Below are positions 8,135-17,317 of a DNA stretch of 64,000 bases, one piece after another. The translations under genes were made by a program, and so were the position numbers. The notes beneath the pieces were generated by a model, which saw nothing but the letters and a program-made list of their open reading frames with translations, searched no databases and had not been told where the DNA came from. Numbering within the stretch: position 1 is the stretch's first letter; every line of letters begins with the position of its first letter. This DNA comes from Gemmatimonadaceae bacterium (GTDB lineage Bacteria > Gemmatimonadota > Gemmatimonadetes > Gemmatimonadales > Gemmatimonadaceae), in assembly GCA_035533015.1 (NCBI GenBank), contig DATLUQ010000044.1, positions 1-64,000 on the forward strand, written 5' to 3'.

Positions 8135-9076
8135 CTACCAGCCGGCGGCTTGTCTCACGACAGCCGCGTTCCGCTTCAGCCCGGCCGACTTCGCCCGCTT
8201 CATCGGCGAGCCCTGGAACGCGGCGCGGAAGTCGTCTTCGCTCATCGCGAGGATTGCCGTCGCCAGCGCCTTGGCATCCTTCCCCGCGATCACCGCCCGC
8301 GCCTCGAACGCCGGCTCCTTCACCTCCCGCGCGAACTTCACATTCCACGGGCACACCTCCTGACACACGTCGCACCCGTACACATGCCCGCCCTCGGCGA
8401 TCGCTTCTCGGAACCCAGCCGGGATCTCCCCCTTCAGCTCGATGGTCAGATAGGAGATGCACTGCGTCGCATCGAGTACGCCCGGCTCCGCGAACGCCTG
8501 TGTGGGACACGCGTCCAGGCACGCCCGGCAACTCCCGCAATGCTCGGCGTCGAAGGGCGCGTCGGGGGCCAGCTCCAAATCAACGAACAGTTCCCCGAGG
8601 AAGAAGAACGAGCCGAGCTTCGGGTTTATCAGATTCGTATTCTTTCCGAACCAGCCGAGCCCCGCCTTCCGCGCCAAGTCGCGCTCGAGAATGGGTCCCG
8701 TATCCACGTACGCCTTGCCGGACACCGGCACGCCGACCTCGCGCTCCACCAGCCGATGCAACGCGTTCAGCCGGTCGAGCATGACGTCGTGGTAGTCGTC
8801 GCCGCGCGCATAGCGGGCCACCGGACCCGGCGGCGCGCGTCCTCCGTAGTCGAGCCCAACGACGATGGCGCTCTTCGCTCCGGCAACCGGCAACCGGGTG
8901 TCGGCGCGCTTGCCGGCGCCGCGCGCCAGATACGCCATGTCGCCGGCGTACCCGGCGGCGAGCCAGCGCTCGTAGGCCGGCGCGGTGTCGGCCGGCCCCA
9001 GCGTCGCGATGCCCGCCAGATCGAAGCCGAGCGCGTAGGCGTGGGCCTTCACGCGCTCCTCGATCGGGCGCGTCAC
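8135..9076 (-). CDS. queG: epoxyqueuosine reductase
   Basis: The protein has 313 aa and performs the last step of queuosine synthesis in tRNA, reducing epoxyqueuosine to queuosine with a cobalamin cofactor. Visible hallmarks are KAYVDTGPILERDLARKAGLG, GWFGKNTNL, the first cluster motif CGSCRACLDACP and the second CDVCQEVCPWN for two [4Fe-4S] clusters (quoted in parts). The GTG at 9076 gives a normal N-terminus and overlaps the stop of the small upstream gene (GTGA). An in-frame extension to 9238 would be residues without family resemblance. The 3' end is partly duplicated and diverged at 1928-2155. No other queuosine gene is in the window. Confidence 0.93.
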   Translation of the reverse strand: MTRPIEERVKAHAYALGFDLAGIATLGPADTAPAYERWLAAGYAGDMAYLARGAGKRADTRLPVAGAKSAIVVGLDYGGRAPPGPVARYARGDDYHDVMLDRLNALHRLVEREVGVPVSGKAYVDTGPILERDLARKAGLGWFGKNTNLINPKLGSFFFLGELFVDLELAPDAPFDAEHCGSCRACLDACPTQAFAEPGVLDATQCISYLTIELKGEIPAGFREAIAEGGHVYGCDVCQEVCPWNVKFAREVKEPAFEARAVIAGKDAKALATAILAMSEDDFRAAFQGSPMKRAKSAGLKRNAAVVRQAAGW

Positions 9077-9321
9077 GGCTCGCGCACGGCCCACCGCGCG
9101 TAGCGCACCACGTCGGTCGGCGGCGGTACGAAATCGTAGCTGCCATACGCGGTGTGCATGCGCCAGCGCACGTACTCGCGCGACGGCAGCGGTACAAACG
9201 GGAACCGCCGGTACCAGCCGCGTTCGCGAAATCGCCACGCCACGCGCATGAGCGCGATGCCGGTGGCAGGCCTAATCAGGGACCGCACCGCGAGCGAGAG
9301 GGAGAGGCGCGTCCAGCCCAT
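9073..9321 (-). CDS. small hypothetical protein coupled to queG
   Basis: This 82-aa basic, tryptophan- and arginine-rich protein starts MGWTRLSLSLAVRSLIRP. I do not recognise it. Its stop overlaps the queG GTG start (GTGA at 9073-9076), and its start lies 10 bp after the stop of the phosphodiesterase gene, so it sits tightly inside a three-gene minus-strand run. That spacing is the main reason to call it real. One weakly amphipathic N-terminal helix may associate with the membrane. Confidence 0.6.
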   Translation of the reverse strand: MGWTRLSLSLAVRSLIRPATGIALMRVAWRFRERGWYRRFPFVPLPSREYVRWRMHTAYGSYDFVPPPTDVVRYARWAVREP

Positions 9322-9331
9322 GCGTTCCAAT

Positions 9332-10738
9332 CTACAGGAACGAGGTCCCGTCGAGCGATCCGGGCACCGGCAACCCCAGCGCGACGAGGGTGCTGGGCAT
9401 GACGTCGGTTGTGCGCCGTGGCACACCTGCCAGCGGCCGGTTGACGAGCAGCGGGACGGTCATGTGCTCGCGGTGCAGCGCGCCATGCGAACTGACGTGC
9501 GGGATGGGCTCGTAGCGCGCCCGGAAGTCCCAATCGCGCGCCGCCGACAGGATGATGTCGCCCGCCCGGGGAGACGCGGCGAGGTGCGCGATCTGGACGA
9601 TGGAATCGGGGTAGTCGGTGTGCGCGGTGGCGTCGTACGCCTCGTCGGCCGTCACTCCCTGCAGCGCCCGCCCCACCCCCAGCGGGTCGCCGATGGCGGG
9701 GAAATACGAGTAGAAGCCGGCCGCGCGCGACACGATCCCCACCTCACCCCGCCGAGACCGAACCTCGCACCGCTCGGTATCGAGCGGGAGCAGGAGCAGG
9801 TCCACCGACGGCCGGGCGAGCAGCAAGTCCACCAACGTGCCCCAGCGCGGGGCCAGCGCGGGCCACCACGGGCGCCGGCGCCGGCGGACCTCCAGGAAGA
9901 CGTGTGCCATGGCGTTCCCGCTCACCATCACGGCCGTCTCGGGAAACGGCGTGATCACCCAAGGGTGCGCAACCACGCGGTGCCCCTGCAGGGTGAACAG
10001 GCCGGCGAGATCCTCGTGCCGCCGTACGGGCGAATGCCCGTGGTCGCTCACGATCCACAGGTGCGTGTGCTGCCAGCGGCCTTCACGTTCGGCATCGGCC
10101 CGGATGCGCGCCGCCGCGTCGTCCACGATGCGCAGGGCCTCGATCACCATGGGGTGGCCGTGGCCGCGCGCGTGGGAAACCTTATCGACGCCAGTGAACG
10201 CGGCGTAGGTGTACGCCGGCCGTTCCTGAGCCACGCGCCGCACGACCTCGTCGGCAATCTCGCGGTCGATCCGCAGCCAGCCGGCCACGTTGCCGCTGAA
10301 GTGGGTGCGCGCGGCACGCAGCGCGGAGCGGAGCGTGAGCGCGCCAATGCGGTTGGGGGCCGGCAGCCCGCGGGTGATGACGCTCAGCGCCGCGATACTC
10401 GACGGCGCGAGCTCGAAAATCGTGGGGGCGTCGGCGTCGAGGTCGCGATCGAGGGAGCGCATCTGGTAGCCCACGTAGCTGCGCGTGTAGTCGGGCAGGG
10501 AGCAGGCTGTGCGTTCGCGGTCGAACCAGCGCAACCCAGGGAGCCCCACGGGTCCCGGAAACCGCCCCATCAGGAACGGCGCATAGGCCGGCCCGGTGAC
10601 CGACGGAAAGACCGTGCTCACCGCGTGCAGGCCGCCCTCGTCGCGCAGGCGGGCGAGCGCTGGCAACGCGCCGGCGTCGATCGCTCCGGCGAGGGTGTCG
10701 GGCCGCACGCCGTCGGCAAGCAGGACGACTACGGCCAT
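9332..10738 (-). CDS. alkaline phosphatase superfamily protein (nucleotide pyrophosphatase/phosphodiesterase type)
   Basis: The protein has 468 aa. The N-terminal VVVLLADGVRPDTL carries the first metal-binding aspartate, and STVFPSVTGPAYAPFLMG holds the Ser/Thr nucleophile region. Later motifs are GVDKVSHARGHGH and WIVSDHGHSPV, the D..H and DH metal ligands of the two-metal type I phosphodiesterase/NPP family. No signal peptide is seen. The frame is open further upstream, but family similarity starts at the ATG at 10738. The substrate cannot be told from sequence. It leads a run with the 82-aa gene and queG. Confidence 0.85.
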   Translation of the reverse strand: MAVVVLLADGVRPDTLAGAIDAGALPALARLRDEGGLHAVSTVFPSVTGPAYAPFLMGRFPGPVGLPGLRWFDRERTACSLPDYTRSYVGYQMRSLDRDLDADAPTIFELAPSSIAALSVITRGLPAPNRIGALTLRSALRAARTHFSGNVAGWLRIDREIADEVVRRVAQERPAYTYAAFTGVDKVSHARGHGHPMVIEALRIVDDAAARIRADAEREGRWQHTHLWIVSDHGHSPVRRHEDLAGLFTLQGHRVVAHPWVITPFPETAVMVSGNAMAHVFLEVRRRRRPWWPALAPRWGTLVDLLLARPSVDLLLLPLDTERCEVRSRRGEVGIVSRAAGFYSYFPAIGDPLGVGRALQGVTADEAYDATAHTDYPDSIVQIAHLAASPRAGDIILSAARDWDFRARYEPIPHVSSHGALHREHMTVPLLVNRPLAGVPRRTTDVMPSTLVALGLPVPGSLDGTSFL

Positions 10739-10894
10739 CGAGGGTGCCTGAGCACGGGGGGCATGACGGGAGAAACAAGCGCCGGAGCCCCCCACGGGCA
10801 ACCCGTGCGCTGGCGTCGCATCGGGGACATGGCGTAAACTCCGTGAGCGCGCGCCGCGGGCGCGCGCGTTTCCTTCTTCGCCAGGTACTCGCGC

Positions 10895-11857
10895 ATGTCC
10901 GCATTCAAGCGGAGCGGCCCGCCCGCTCACAAGCGTCGCCCCCGCCCGCCCCGTCCCGCCAGAACGGCGTCGGGCAAGACCGCCGATCTCGAGCTGCTCC
11001 ACTCCGCGGCCCGCGATTCGCGCCAGGGGCTGCGCGAGCGCACCGAAGCCGGGCACATCGCCGCCGGGCGCACGCCGCCATCGCAGAGCCGCCAGTTCCA
11101 CGGCAGCGGCGCGACGCGCCGGATCGACGATGCCATTCGCGACGTGCAGATCGTGACCGAGGACCAGAAGCTGCTGCAGCGCGCGTCGGACGCGTCCGAT
11201 TTCACGCGCACCGACCCGTGGCGCGTGATGCGCATCATGGGCGAGTTCATCGAGGGGTTCGACGCCCTGGCGCACGTGACCAAGGGGGTCACGATCTTCG
11301 GGTCGGCGCGCACGCACCCCGACGAACCGCAGTACGAGGCCGCCAAGGAAACGGCGCGTCTGCTCGCCCAGGCGGGGTTCGCGGTGATCACGGGTGGGGG
11401 CCCGGGTATCATGGAAGCGGCCAACCACGGTGCGAAACTGGGCGGCGGCCTTTCCATCGGGTGCAACATCGAGCTGCCCTTCGAACAGGGAGCCAACCCC
11501 TACATCGACACGCTCATCAACTTCCGCTACTTCTTCGTGCGGAAGACGATGTTCATCAAGTACTCGGACGCCTTCATTATCTTCCCTGGCGGTTTCGGCA
11601 CTCTCGATGAGGCGTTCGAGGCGCTCACGCTCATTCAGACGGGGAAGATCTACCAGTTCCCGGTGGTCTTCTTCGGCCGCCACTACTGGGCCGGATTCAT
11701 CCGCTGGCTGCAGACGCGCGTGCTCACCGAGGGGAAGATCTCGCCGGGTGACATGGATCTCATGATCGTCACCGACGACCCCGCCGAAGCGGCCAACGTG
11801 GTGATCCAGGCACAGCAGAGCCTGACCCCTAACGGTTCTGACCTGCGACGAGGCTGA
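10895..11857 (+). CDS. LOG family protein (TIGR00730-type, Rossmann fold)
   Basis: The protein has 320 aa. The core (about residues 125-300) has [31 protein letters not shown] and the signature [21 protein letters not shown] (quoted in parts), matching the PGGxGTxxE motif of LOG/lysine decarboxylase-like proteins. Characterised members release free base from cytokinin or nucleoside 5'-monophosphates. The first ~100 residues are a basic, low-complexity extension absent from short LOG proteins. It ends 5 bp before the deoxyhypusine synthase-like gene, so the two form an operon. Confidence 0.9.
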   Translation: MSAFKRSGPPAHKRRPRPPRPARTASGKTADLELLHSAARDSRQGLRERTEAGHIAAGRTPPSQSRQFHGSGATRRIDDAIRDVQIVTEDQKLLQRASDASDFTRTDPWRVMRIMGEFIEGFDALAHVTKGVTIFGSARTHPDEPQYEAAKETARLLAQAGFAVITGGGPGIMEAANHGAKLGGGLSIGCNIELPFEQGANPYIDTLINFRYFFVRKTMFIKYSDAFIIFPGGFGTLDEAFEALTLIQTGKIYQFPVVFFGRHYWAGFIRWLQTRVLTEGKISPGDMDLMIVTDDPAEAANVVIQAQQSLTPNGSDLRRG

Positions 11858-11862
11858 ACGGA

Positions 11863-13128
11863 ATGGCGAAGAAGAAGGCGAGCGGGAAACCAGGGAGCGG
11901 CGCGCCGGCGCGCGCGCGCGGCGGATTCAAATCGTCGCGCCACGGCACCGGCAAACGGGCGTCGCCAGCCGGCCCCAAGGCGGCCCAGAAGCAGGCCGCC
12001 GAGCAACGCGAAGCGGCGGGCGCGGCCCATACGACCGCCGAGCAGAGCCGCTTCCTGCGCGGCGGCAAGATCGACCCCCGCCGCATCGACGGCCGCGAGA
12101 CGGTGGTGGACCTGGTGGAGGGCACTTTCCTCGCCTACAACGCCGCGCGGCTGCGCGAAGCGTGCCAGTTGTTCACGCACAAGATGCTCGAGGCCGACGT
12201 CACCGTGGGCCTCACGCTCACTGGCGCGTTGACGCCGGCCGGGCTCGGCATGGCGGCGATCATTCCGCTCATCGAGTCGGGCTTCGTGGACTGGGTCGTC
12301 TCCACAGGCGCCAATCTGTACCACGACACGCATTTCGGCCTCGGACTGGCCATGCACCGCGGCAATGCGCAGGAATCGGACATCGTGTTGCGCGAGGAAG
12401 GCGTGGTGCGCATCTACGACATCTTCTTCGACTACGACGTGCTGCTCTCCACCGACGCATTCTTCCGCAAGATCATCCAGGGCAGGGAATTCCAACGCAG
12501 CATGTCGAGCGCCGAGTTCCATTATCTGTGCGGCAAGTACGTGCGCGAGCGCGAGAAGGCCTTGGGCATCGGGCAGAAGTCGCTGCTCTCGGCGGCCTAC
12601 GCGGCCGGAGTGCCCATCTATACGTCGTCGCCCGGCGATTCGTCCATCGGCATGAACATCGCGGCGCTGGCGCTGGACGGGAACCGGTGCGTGATCGATC
12701 CCAATCTCGACGTGAACGAAACGGCGTCGATCGTGCTCGAGGCCAAACGCGGCGGCGGGAAGTCGGGGGTCTTCATCTGCGGCGGCGGCAGCCCCAAGAA
12801 CTTCATCCTGCAGACCGAGCCGCAGATCCAGGAAGTGCTGGGCATCGACGAGAAGGGCCACGACTATTTTTTACAGATTACTGATGCCAGGCCCGATACG
12901 GGCGGACTGTCCGGCGCCACGCCGGCCGAGGCGGTGAGCTGGGGCAAGATCGACCCCGACCGGCTGCCCGATGCGGTGGTGTGCTACCTCGATTCGACCG
13001 TCGCCCTGCCGCTGCTCACCTCGTACGCCCACGCCAAGCACGCCAAGCGGCCGCTCAAGCGGCTGTACGACAAACGGGGGGCGATGATGGCCCGGCTGCG
13101 GCGCGAGTACGCCAAGGGCGCCGGCTAG
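11863..13128 (+). CDS. deoxyhypusine synthase family protein
   Basis: The protein has 421 aa. After a lysine- and alanine-rich N-terminal tail of ~65 residues comes the DHS fold with [33 protein letters not shown]-like [11 protein letters not shown] and EAVSWGKID. The lysine in SWGK corresponds to the residue that forms the covalent intermediate in eukaryotic deoxyhypusine synthase. The usual substrate, eIF5A, is absent from bacteria, and bacterial relatives include homospermidine synthase-like and uncharacterised enzymes. An NAD/spermidine-dependent aminobutyl transfer is likely, but the acceptor is unknown. The stop TAG at 13126-13128 overlaps the convergent rmuC stop. Confidence 0.88.
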   Translation: MAKKKASGKPGSGAPARARGGFKSSRHGTGKRASPAGPKAAQKQAAEQREAAGAAHTTAEQSRFLRGGKIDPRRIDGRETVVDLVEGTFLAYNAARLREACQLFTHKMLEADVTVGLTLTGALTPAGLGMAAIIPLIESGFVDWVVSTGANLYHDTHFGLGLAMHRGNAQESDIVLREEGVVRIYDIFFDYDVLLSTDAFFRKIIQGREFQRSMSSAEFHYLCGKYVREREKALGIGQKSLLSAAYAAGVPIYTSSPGDSSIGMNIAALALDGNRCVIDPNLDVNETASIVLEAKRGGGKSGVFICGGGSPKNFILQTEPQIQEVLGIDEKGHDYFLQITDARPDTGGLSGATPAEAVSWGKIDPDRLPDAVVCYLDSTVALPLLTSYAHAKHAKRPLKRLYDKRGAMMARLRREYAKGAG

Positions 13129-14156
13129 GACGTGAGGCGGGGCGGCTCCGAGCCGTCACCCGCCGGCAGCTGCTCGACGTCGCGCAACTTGCGCTCCATG
13201 GCGCGCGCCCGCACGGCGACCTGCTCCACGGCTTCGGACGCCAGACCGAGCTTCTTCTGCGCGCCGGACACCGCGTCGGCGAACTTCGCGAACTCCGTGC
13301 GCACGCCGGCCAGCAGATGCCACACCTCCTCCGACCGCTCGGCGAGCGCCATCGACCGAAATCCCATCTGCAGGCAGTTGAGCAGCGTGGCAAAGGTCGT
13401 GGGGCCGGCCACCATCACGCGGCATTCGGCGCTCAACATCTCGACCATGCCGGGCAGCCGCACGACTTCGGCGAACAAACCCTCGGACGGCAAGAAGAGG
13501 ATCGCATAGTCGGTGGTGTGGGGCGGATCGATGTACTTGGCGCGGATGTCGTCGGCCGAGCGGCGGACCGCCACCGAGAGCGCCTTCTGGGCCGCGGCCA
13601 CTCCGGCGGCGTCGGCCCGCTCCTGCGCGTCGAACAGCCGCGCGTAGTCCTCAGCGGGATACTTGCTGTCCACCGGCAGCCACATGCCGCCGGCGTCGGA
13701 TCCCGGGGCCGGAATGCGGATCGCGAACTCGACAATGGTGTCGCGCAGCGGACTCGGTTTGACATTGCGCGCGAACTGGCCGGGGGCGAGCAACTGCTCG
13801 AGCAGCGCCTGGAGCTGCCACTCGCCCAGCACGCCGCGGGTCTTGACGTTGGTGAGCACGCGTTTGAGATCGCCCACGCCCTCGGCAAGCGATTGCATCT
13901 CGCCCAGTCCGCGCTGCACCAACGCCAGCCGTTCGTCGAGCGTGCGGGCCACGCGATCCATCGCTGCCGCCGTTTCGTCGCGATTGCGACCCATCTCGTC
14001 GCGCACGAGCTGGTCGGCACGGTCCAGCCCTCGCTGGAGTTCCGCGAATCGCCGTTCCATCGCCGCCGCGTCGCCCGGCCGTGTTCGCCGCAGGAGGACG
14101 GCCAGCAGCACAACGGCGGCGACGAGCAGCCCGGCGATGGCGACCAGCAGAGGCAT
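13125..14156 (-). CDS. rmuC: DNA recombination protein RmuC
   Basis: The protein has 343 aa. A single N-terminal membrane helix ([22 protein letters not shown]) is followed by a coiled-coil stretch and the RmuC domain with [25 protein letters not shown] and [16 protein letters not shown]. RmuC limits inversions and structural rearrangement and is predicted to be a nuclease; the mechanism is not settled. The ATG at 14156 is preceded two codons earlier by a GTG (14162) that overlaps the upstream MBL gene stop as GTGA, so either start would couple the two genes. Confidence 0.92.
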   Translation of the reverse strand: MPLLVAIAGLLVAAVVLLAVLLRRTRPGDAAAMERRFAELQRGLDRADQLVRDEMGRNRDETAAAMDRVARTLDERLALVQRGLGEMQSLAEGVGDLKRVLTNVKTRGVLGEWQLQALLEQLLAPGQFARNVKPSPLRDTIVEFAIRIPAPGSDAGGMWLPVDSKYPAEDYARLFDAQERADAAGVAAAQKALSVAVRRSADDIRAKYIDPPHTTDYAILFLPSEGLFAEVVRLPGMVEMLSAECRVMVAGPTTFATLLNCLQMGFRSMALAERSEEVWHLLAGVRTEFAKFADAVSGAQKKLGLASEAVEQVAVRARAMERKLRDVEQLPAGDGSEPPRLTS

Positions 14157-14158
14157 GG

Positions 14159-14971
14159 TCACGCGGCCGCCACCGGCCCGCGAGCCCGGGGCGAGCCCGC
14201 GCGCACGTTGCGCACCAGGTTGACGCGGGCATACTCGCCGCGCGAGATCCACCCCGCCCATTCCTCGCCGCCCAGCACGCCGCGCACGATGGCGCGGTCG
14301 CTCCACCCCTCGCCGATCCGGCGCTCGATGGCGCCGATCGTCTGCTCCATCCACTCGGCCTTGGCGAGCAGTGCGTTGACGGGATCCGCCACCGGGCCGC
14401 GGTGCGCGTCGAACATCCGGGCGGGCCGCAATGCCGCCGCGGCGCGCAGGTCGCGCACCAGCTGCCGGGGGTCCTCGTCGTGGTGCGTCACCTTCACGTG
14501 CACTCCCAGCCAGAGATCGGCGGAGAACAGCGTTTCGCGCTCGGGGTCCCAGAACACGCGGTGGTCGCGCGCGTGGCCCGGTGCGGCAATGGCCTCCAGC
14601 GATTGCGTCACGAATGGAACGAACGATTCGGTGAACGGTCGCGGCTGGCCCCAGGTATACCGGCGGTAGGCACGGATGCGACGGCCGGCGCGGAGCTCGG
14701 CGAGCGAATCGGCAGCGATATCGAGCGGAATCTGACGCCGGGCGAGCAGGGCGACGTTGCCGGCATGATCTTCGTGGGCGTGGGTGATGACGGCGCCTGC
14801 GGGGCGCAACTCGTCGAGGGTCGCGACCAGTTCGTCGGCGGCGTCGGGAAACCCGCAATCCAGCAGCACGCCGCGCGTGTAGAACGCGCTCACTTCGTAG
14901 CCGAGGGATCGGCTGCGCCAGGTGGACATGCGGAGGCGCGTGACGTCGCCGTGCCGCTCGACGCGGATCAT
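14159..14971 (-). CDS. MBL-fold metallo-hydrolase
   Basis: The protein has 270 aa. The di-metal motif THAHEDHAGN (His64, His66, Asp68, His69) and later APGHARDH and SADLWLG mark a metallo-beta-lactamase fold hydrolase, probably with two zinc ions. No signal peptide is seen. The ATG at 14971 begins right before the first conserved strand (MIRVERHGDVTRL); longer in-frame starts only add residues without resemblance. The substrate is unknown: the family includes glyoxalase II-like enzymes, thioesterases and lactonases. It is translated just before rmuC. Confidence 0.85.
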   Translation of the reverse strand: MIRVERHGDVTRLRMSTWRSRSLGYEVSAFYTRGVLLDCGFPDAADELVATLDELRPAGAVITHAHEDHAGNVALLARRQIPLDIAADSLAELRAGRRIRAYRRYTWGQPRPFTESFVPFVTQSLEAIAAPGHARDHRVFWDPERETLFSADLWLGVHVKVTHHDEDPRQLVRDLRAAAALRPARMFDAHRGPVADPVNALLAKAEWMEQTIGAIERRIGEGWSDRAIVRGVLGGEEWAGWISRGEYARVNLVRNVRAGSPRARGPVAAA

Positions 14972-15012
14972 GCCGGGAAGTCTAGCCGGATTGCGCGACG
15001 GGCACACCACGG

Positions 15013-15040
15013 CTGGACGAATGCGCCCAGTGGCTATACT
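15013..15040 (+). promoter_or_regulatory. putative sigma-70-type promoter of greA
   Basis: A -10 box TATACT (15035-15040) lies 16 bp after a -35-like CTGGAC (15013-15018). It would start transcription near 15047 and leave a leader of about 145 nt before greA, with the hairpin at 15138-15161 inside it. Assigned from sequence only. Confidence 0.45.
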
Positions 15041-15137
15041 ATCCACGTATGCACCATGCGTCCCGAGCGGTGAACTGTTTTCGCACCTCCAGCCCACAGC
15101 GGCTATAGGCGGGTGTTCGGGAATTGTCGTAGCATCG

Positions 15138-15161
15138 GCGCCCGGCCACTCAGCCGGGCGC
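15138..15161 (+). terminator. hairpin in the greA leader (possible attenuator)
   Basis: GCGCCCGGC-cactca-GCCGGGCGC is a perfect 9-bp, all G/C stem with a 6-nt loop, followed by TTCGATTT. It lies between the likely promoter and the greA start, 31 bp before the ATG. The U-rich tail is weak, so it may be a partial terminator (attenuator) rather than a full stop. In E. coli a terminator in the greA leader yields the small RNA GraL; this could be an analogous arrangement. Confidence 0.6.
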
Positions 15162-15192
15162 TTCGATTTCTGTACCTCCTTCGTGCGGTCCC

Positions 15193-15675
15193 ATGATTGA
15201 AGCCCTCAAGGAAAAGCTGAGCGAGGAAGTCGCGCGGCTGCAGTACGAACTCAACGTCACGCTTCCCAACGAGATCCGCAAAGCGGTGGAGCTGGGCGAC
15301 CTGCGCGAGAACAGCGAGTACAAGGCTGCGCTCGAGCGCCAGCAGTTCGTGCAGGCGCGGTTGGGGCATCTGCATCAGCGCCTGAGCAAGCTATCGTCCA
15401 TCGACCCGTCGCAGATCCCGCCCGACAAGGTGGGGCTGGGCTCGCGCGTCGTCGTGGAGGACAAGAAGTCCAAGGTGCGCGAGACGTACCACCTCGTATT
15501 CGGCGACGCGATCGAGTTCGAGGATGGGCACGTGACCATGGCGTCGCCCATCGGGCGCGCGTTGCTCGGCAAGGCGGTGGGCGAGGACGTCATGTTGCGG
15601 CTGCCCACGGTCACGCGGCAGCTGCTGGTGGTGGAACTCTATACCATCCACGACGAAGTGTCGGGCAAGCAGTGA
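15193..15675 (+). CDS. greA: transcription elongation factor GreA/GreB
   Basis: The protein has 160 aa. The N-terminal coiled coil carries the signature GDLRENSEYKAA at its tip, with the acidic residues that place Mg2+ in the RNA polymerase secondary channel and stimulate cleavage of backtracked RNA. The C-terminal FKBP-like domain includes ASPIGRALLGKAVGEDV. Length is normal for GreA. It stands alone on the plus strand, convergent with glpD 28 bp downstream, and has a leader with a strong hairpin. Confidence 0.95.
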   Translation: MIEALKEKLSEEVARLQYELNVTLPNEIRKAVELGDLRENSEYKAALERQQFVQARLGHLHQRLSKLSSIDPSQIPPDKVGLGSRVVVEDKKSKVRETYHLVFGDAIEFEDGHVTMASPIGRALLGKAVGEDVMLRLPTVTRQLLVVELYTIHDEVSGKQ

Positions 15676-15703
15676 GCGGGGCGGGTTGCGCGCGCCCGGT
15701 CGT

Positions 15704-17230
15704 TCAGGCGCCCGCGCCCGGATCGACCCCGAAGATCCGCGCTACCTCGGCGGCGTAATGGTCCACAGCGGCGGACGTCTGCGCCGCGTTCCAGCCGAGG
15801 AGCGGCGCCACGTACGCGGCCACCGCGGGCGCGACGCCCACCCCGTGGTCGCTGGTTTCGAATGCCAGCCTGGTGCGACGAACGAGCAGGTCCGCCAGCG
15901 TCCGGGCGTGGGCCCGTTCCACTCCCCACCGCAGCTCGCCGAAGCGCCATGATAGTCCTGGTATAATCCTGGCGGCCGACGCGGCATCGGCGGCACAGGC
16001 CGCGTCGCGTGCCGGCCCGTCGTCGGCGAGCGGCACGTGCGCCGTGGTACAGGGGCGGCCGCCCCCGATGCGGCGTGCCGCCACGTCCACGACCTGGGCC
16101 GCCATGATGCGGTACGTGGTGAGCTTGCCGCCGGTGATCGTCACGACGCCGGCCGGCGTGACCTGGATGGCATGCTCGCGCGACGCGGCATTGGGCGAGT
16201 CGGCGGTGGTGGCCACGAGCGGCCGGATGCCGGCCCAGGCGCTCACCACGTCGCTGCGGCCGAGATGGGCGGCGGGGAAGAAGGTATTCGCGGCCCGTAG
16301 GAGATACGCCACGTCGTCCTCCGAGGCACGCACCTCGTCGGGCCGCGCCGAGGTGAACGTGTCGGTGGTGCCGAACACCGTGAACGCGCCGGCCGGGAGG
16401 GCGAACATCACCCGTCCGTCGGTGGGTGAGAGAAGCGTGAGCGCGGCCGTGTTGCCCACGCGGTCCCGCGGCACCAGGATGTGCGTGCCCTTGCTGCCGC
16501 GCACGCGTGGGCGATCGGCGGCGCCCTCGAGCTTGCGCACGTCGTCGCTCCACGGGCCGGTAGCGTTCACCGTGGCACGGGCCAGCACGTCCACGGCGTC
16601 GCCCGTCAGGCGGTCCACGAGGTGCGCTCCCACGGCCCGGCCGCGCGCCAGCGCGAACGCATCCACCGCGACGTGATTGAGCACCACCGCGCCGGCGCGC
16701 TCGGCGTCGAGCACGTTGGCCAGCGTGAGGCGCGCGTCGTCGGTGGCCGCATCGTAGTACGACACGCCGCCCTCGAGCCCGTCGGAGGCCAACCGCGGCT
16801 CCTCATCCTGCACCGCCGCCACCGACAGCCGTTGATGGCGGTGCACGTTGTGGAACATGGCCAGGGCGTCGTACAGCGTGACGCCGGCAAGCACCTTCCA
16901 GTACGGCACCCGGGCTCCGACGTACACCGGCCACACGAAGCGCAGCGGGTGCACGAGATGCGGGGCCAGCCTGAGCAGGCGCCGTCGTTCGCTGCTGGCT
17001 TCGAACACCAGCTTGAGCTGCCCGTGCTCGAGGTAGCGCAGCCCGCCGTGGATGAGGCGCGAACTCCGGCTGGAAGTGCCGCTGGCGAAGTCGTTCCTGT
17101 CGACGAGCAGCACCTGGAACCCGCGCAGCGCGGCATCGCGGGCAATGCCGGCCCCGGTGATGCCGCCGCCGACCACCAGCAGGTCGAACGATGCGCCGGG
17201 CGCGGGAAGGCGGGGGGCGGAGGTCGGCAT
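15704..17230 (-). CDS. glpD: aerobic glycerol-3-phosphate dehydrogenase
   Basis: The protein has 508 aa. This FAD-dependent enzyme oxidises glycerol 3-phosphate to dihydroxyacetone phosphate and passes electrons to quinone at the membrane. The FAD-binding VVGGGITGAGIARDAALRG is at about 19-36, with SGTSSRSSRLIHGGLRYLE next (split quote), then NATGPW and the substrate region GSKGTHILVPR. The C-terminal DAO_C helical domain is present. Start ATG 17230 is chosen; another ATG two codons earlier (17236) is equally possible. The gene is divergent from the thiolase, with 87 bp between them. No glycerol kinase or facilitator is nearby. Confidence 0.93.
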   Translation of the reverse strand: MPTSAPRLPAPGASFDLLVVGGGITGAGIARDAALRGFQVLLVDRNDFASGTSSRSSRLIHGGLRYLEHGQLKLVFEASSERRRLLRLAPHLVHPLRFVWPVYVGARVPYWKVLAGVTLYDALAMFHNVHRHQRLSVAAVQDEEPRLASDGLEGGVSYYDAATDDARLTLANVLDAERAGAVVLNHVAVDAFALARGRAVGAHLVDRLTGDAVDVLARATVNATGPWSDDVRKLEGAADRPRVRGSKGTHILVPRDRVGNTAALTLLSPTDGRVMFALPAGAFTVFGTTDTFTSARPDEVRASEDDVAYLLRAANTFFPAAHLGRSDVVSAWAGIRPLVATTADSPNAASREHAIQVTPAGVVTITGGKLTTYRIMAAQVVDVAARRIGGGRPCTTAHVPLADDGPARDAACAADAASAARIIPGLSWRFGELRWGVERAHARTLADLLVRRTRLAFETSDHGVGVAPAVAAYVAPLLGWNAAQTSAAVDHYAAEVARIFGVDPGAGA

Positions 17231-17317
17231 TGGCATCCAAGAACCTGCCACGTCGCGCGGCGGGGAACAAGCGACGCACTGTCTGGCGACGGATCGCGGA
17301 CCGTCTAAGTTCAGGAC

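Noticed and set aside
9332-11683. 783-residue reading frame on the minus strand across the phosphodiesterase and beyond
   Set aside because: Only the part from 10738 downwards resembles the family; the extension is antisense to the LOG gene and has no homology pattern.
11683-12861. 392-aa minus-strand frame antisense to the deoxyhypusine synthase-like gene
   Set aside because: Overlaps well-supported genes completely and has shadow-like composition.
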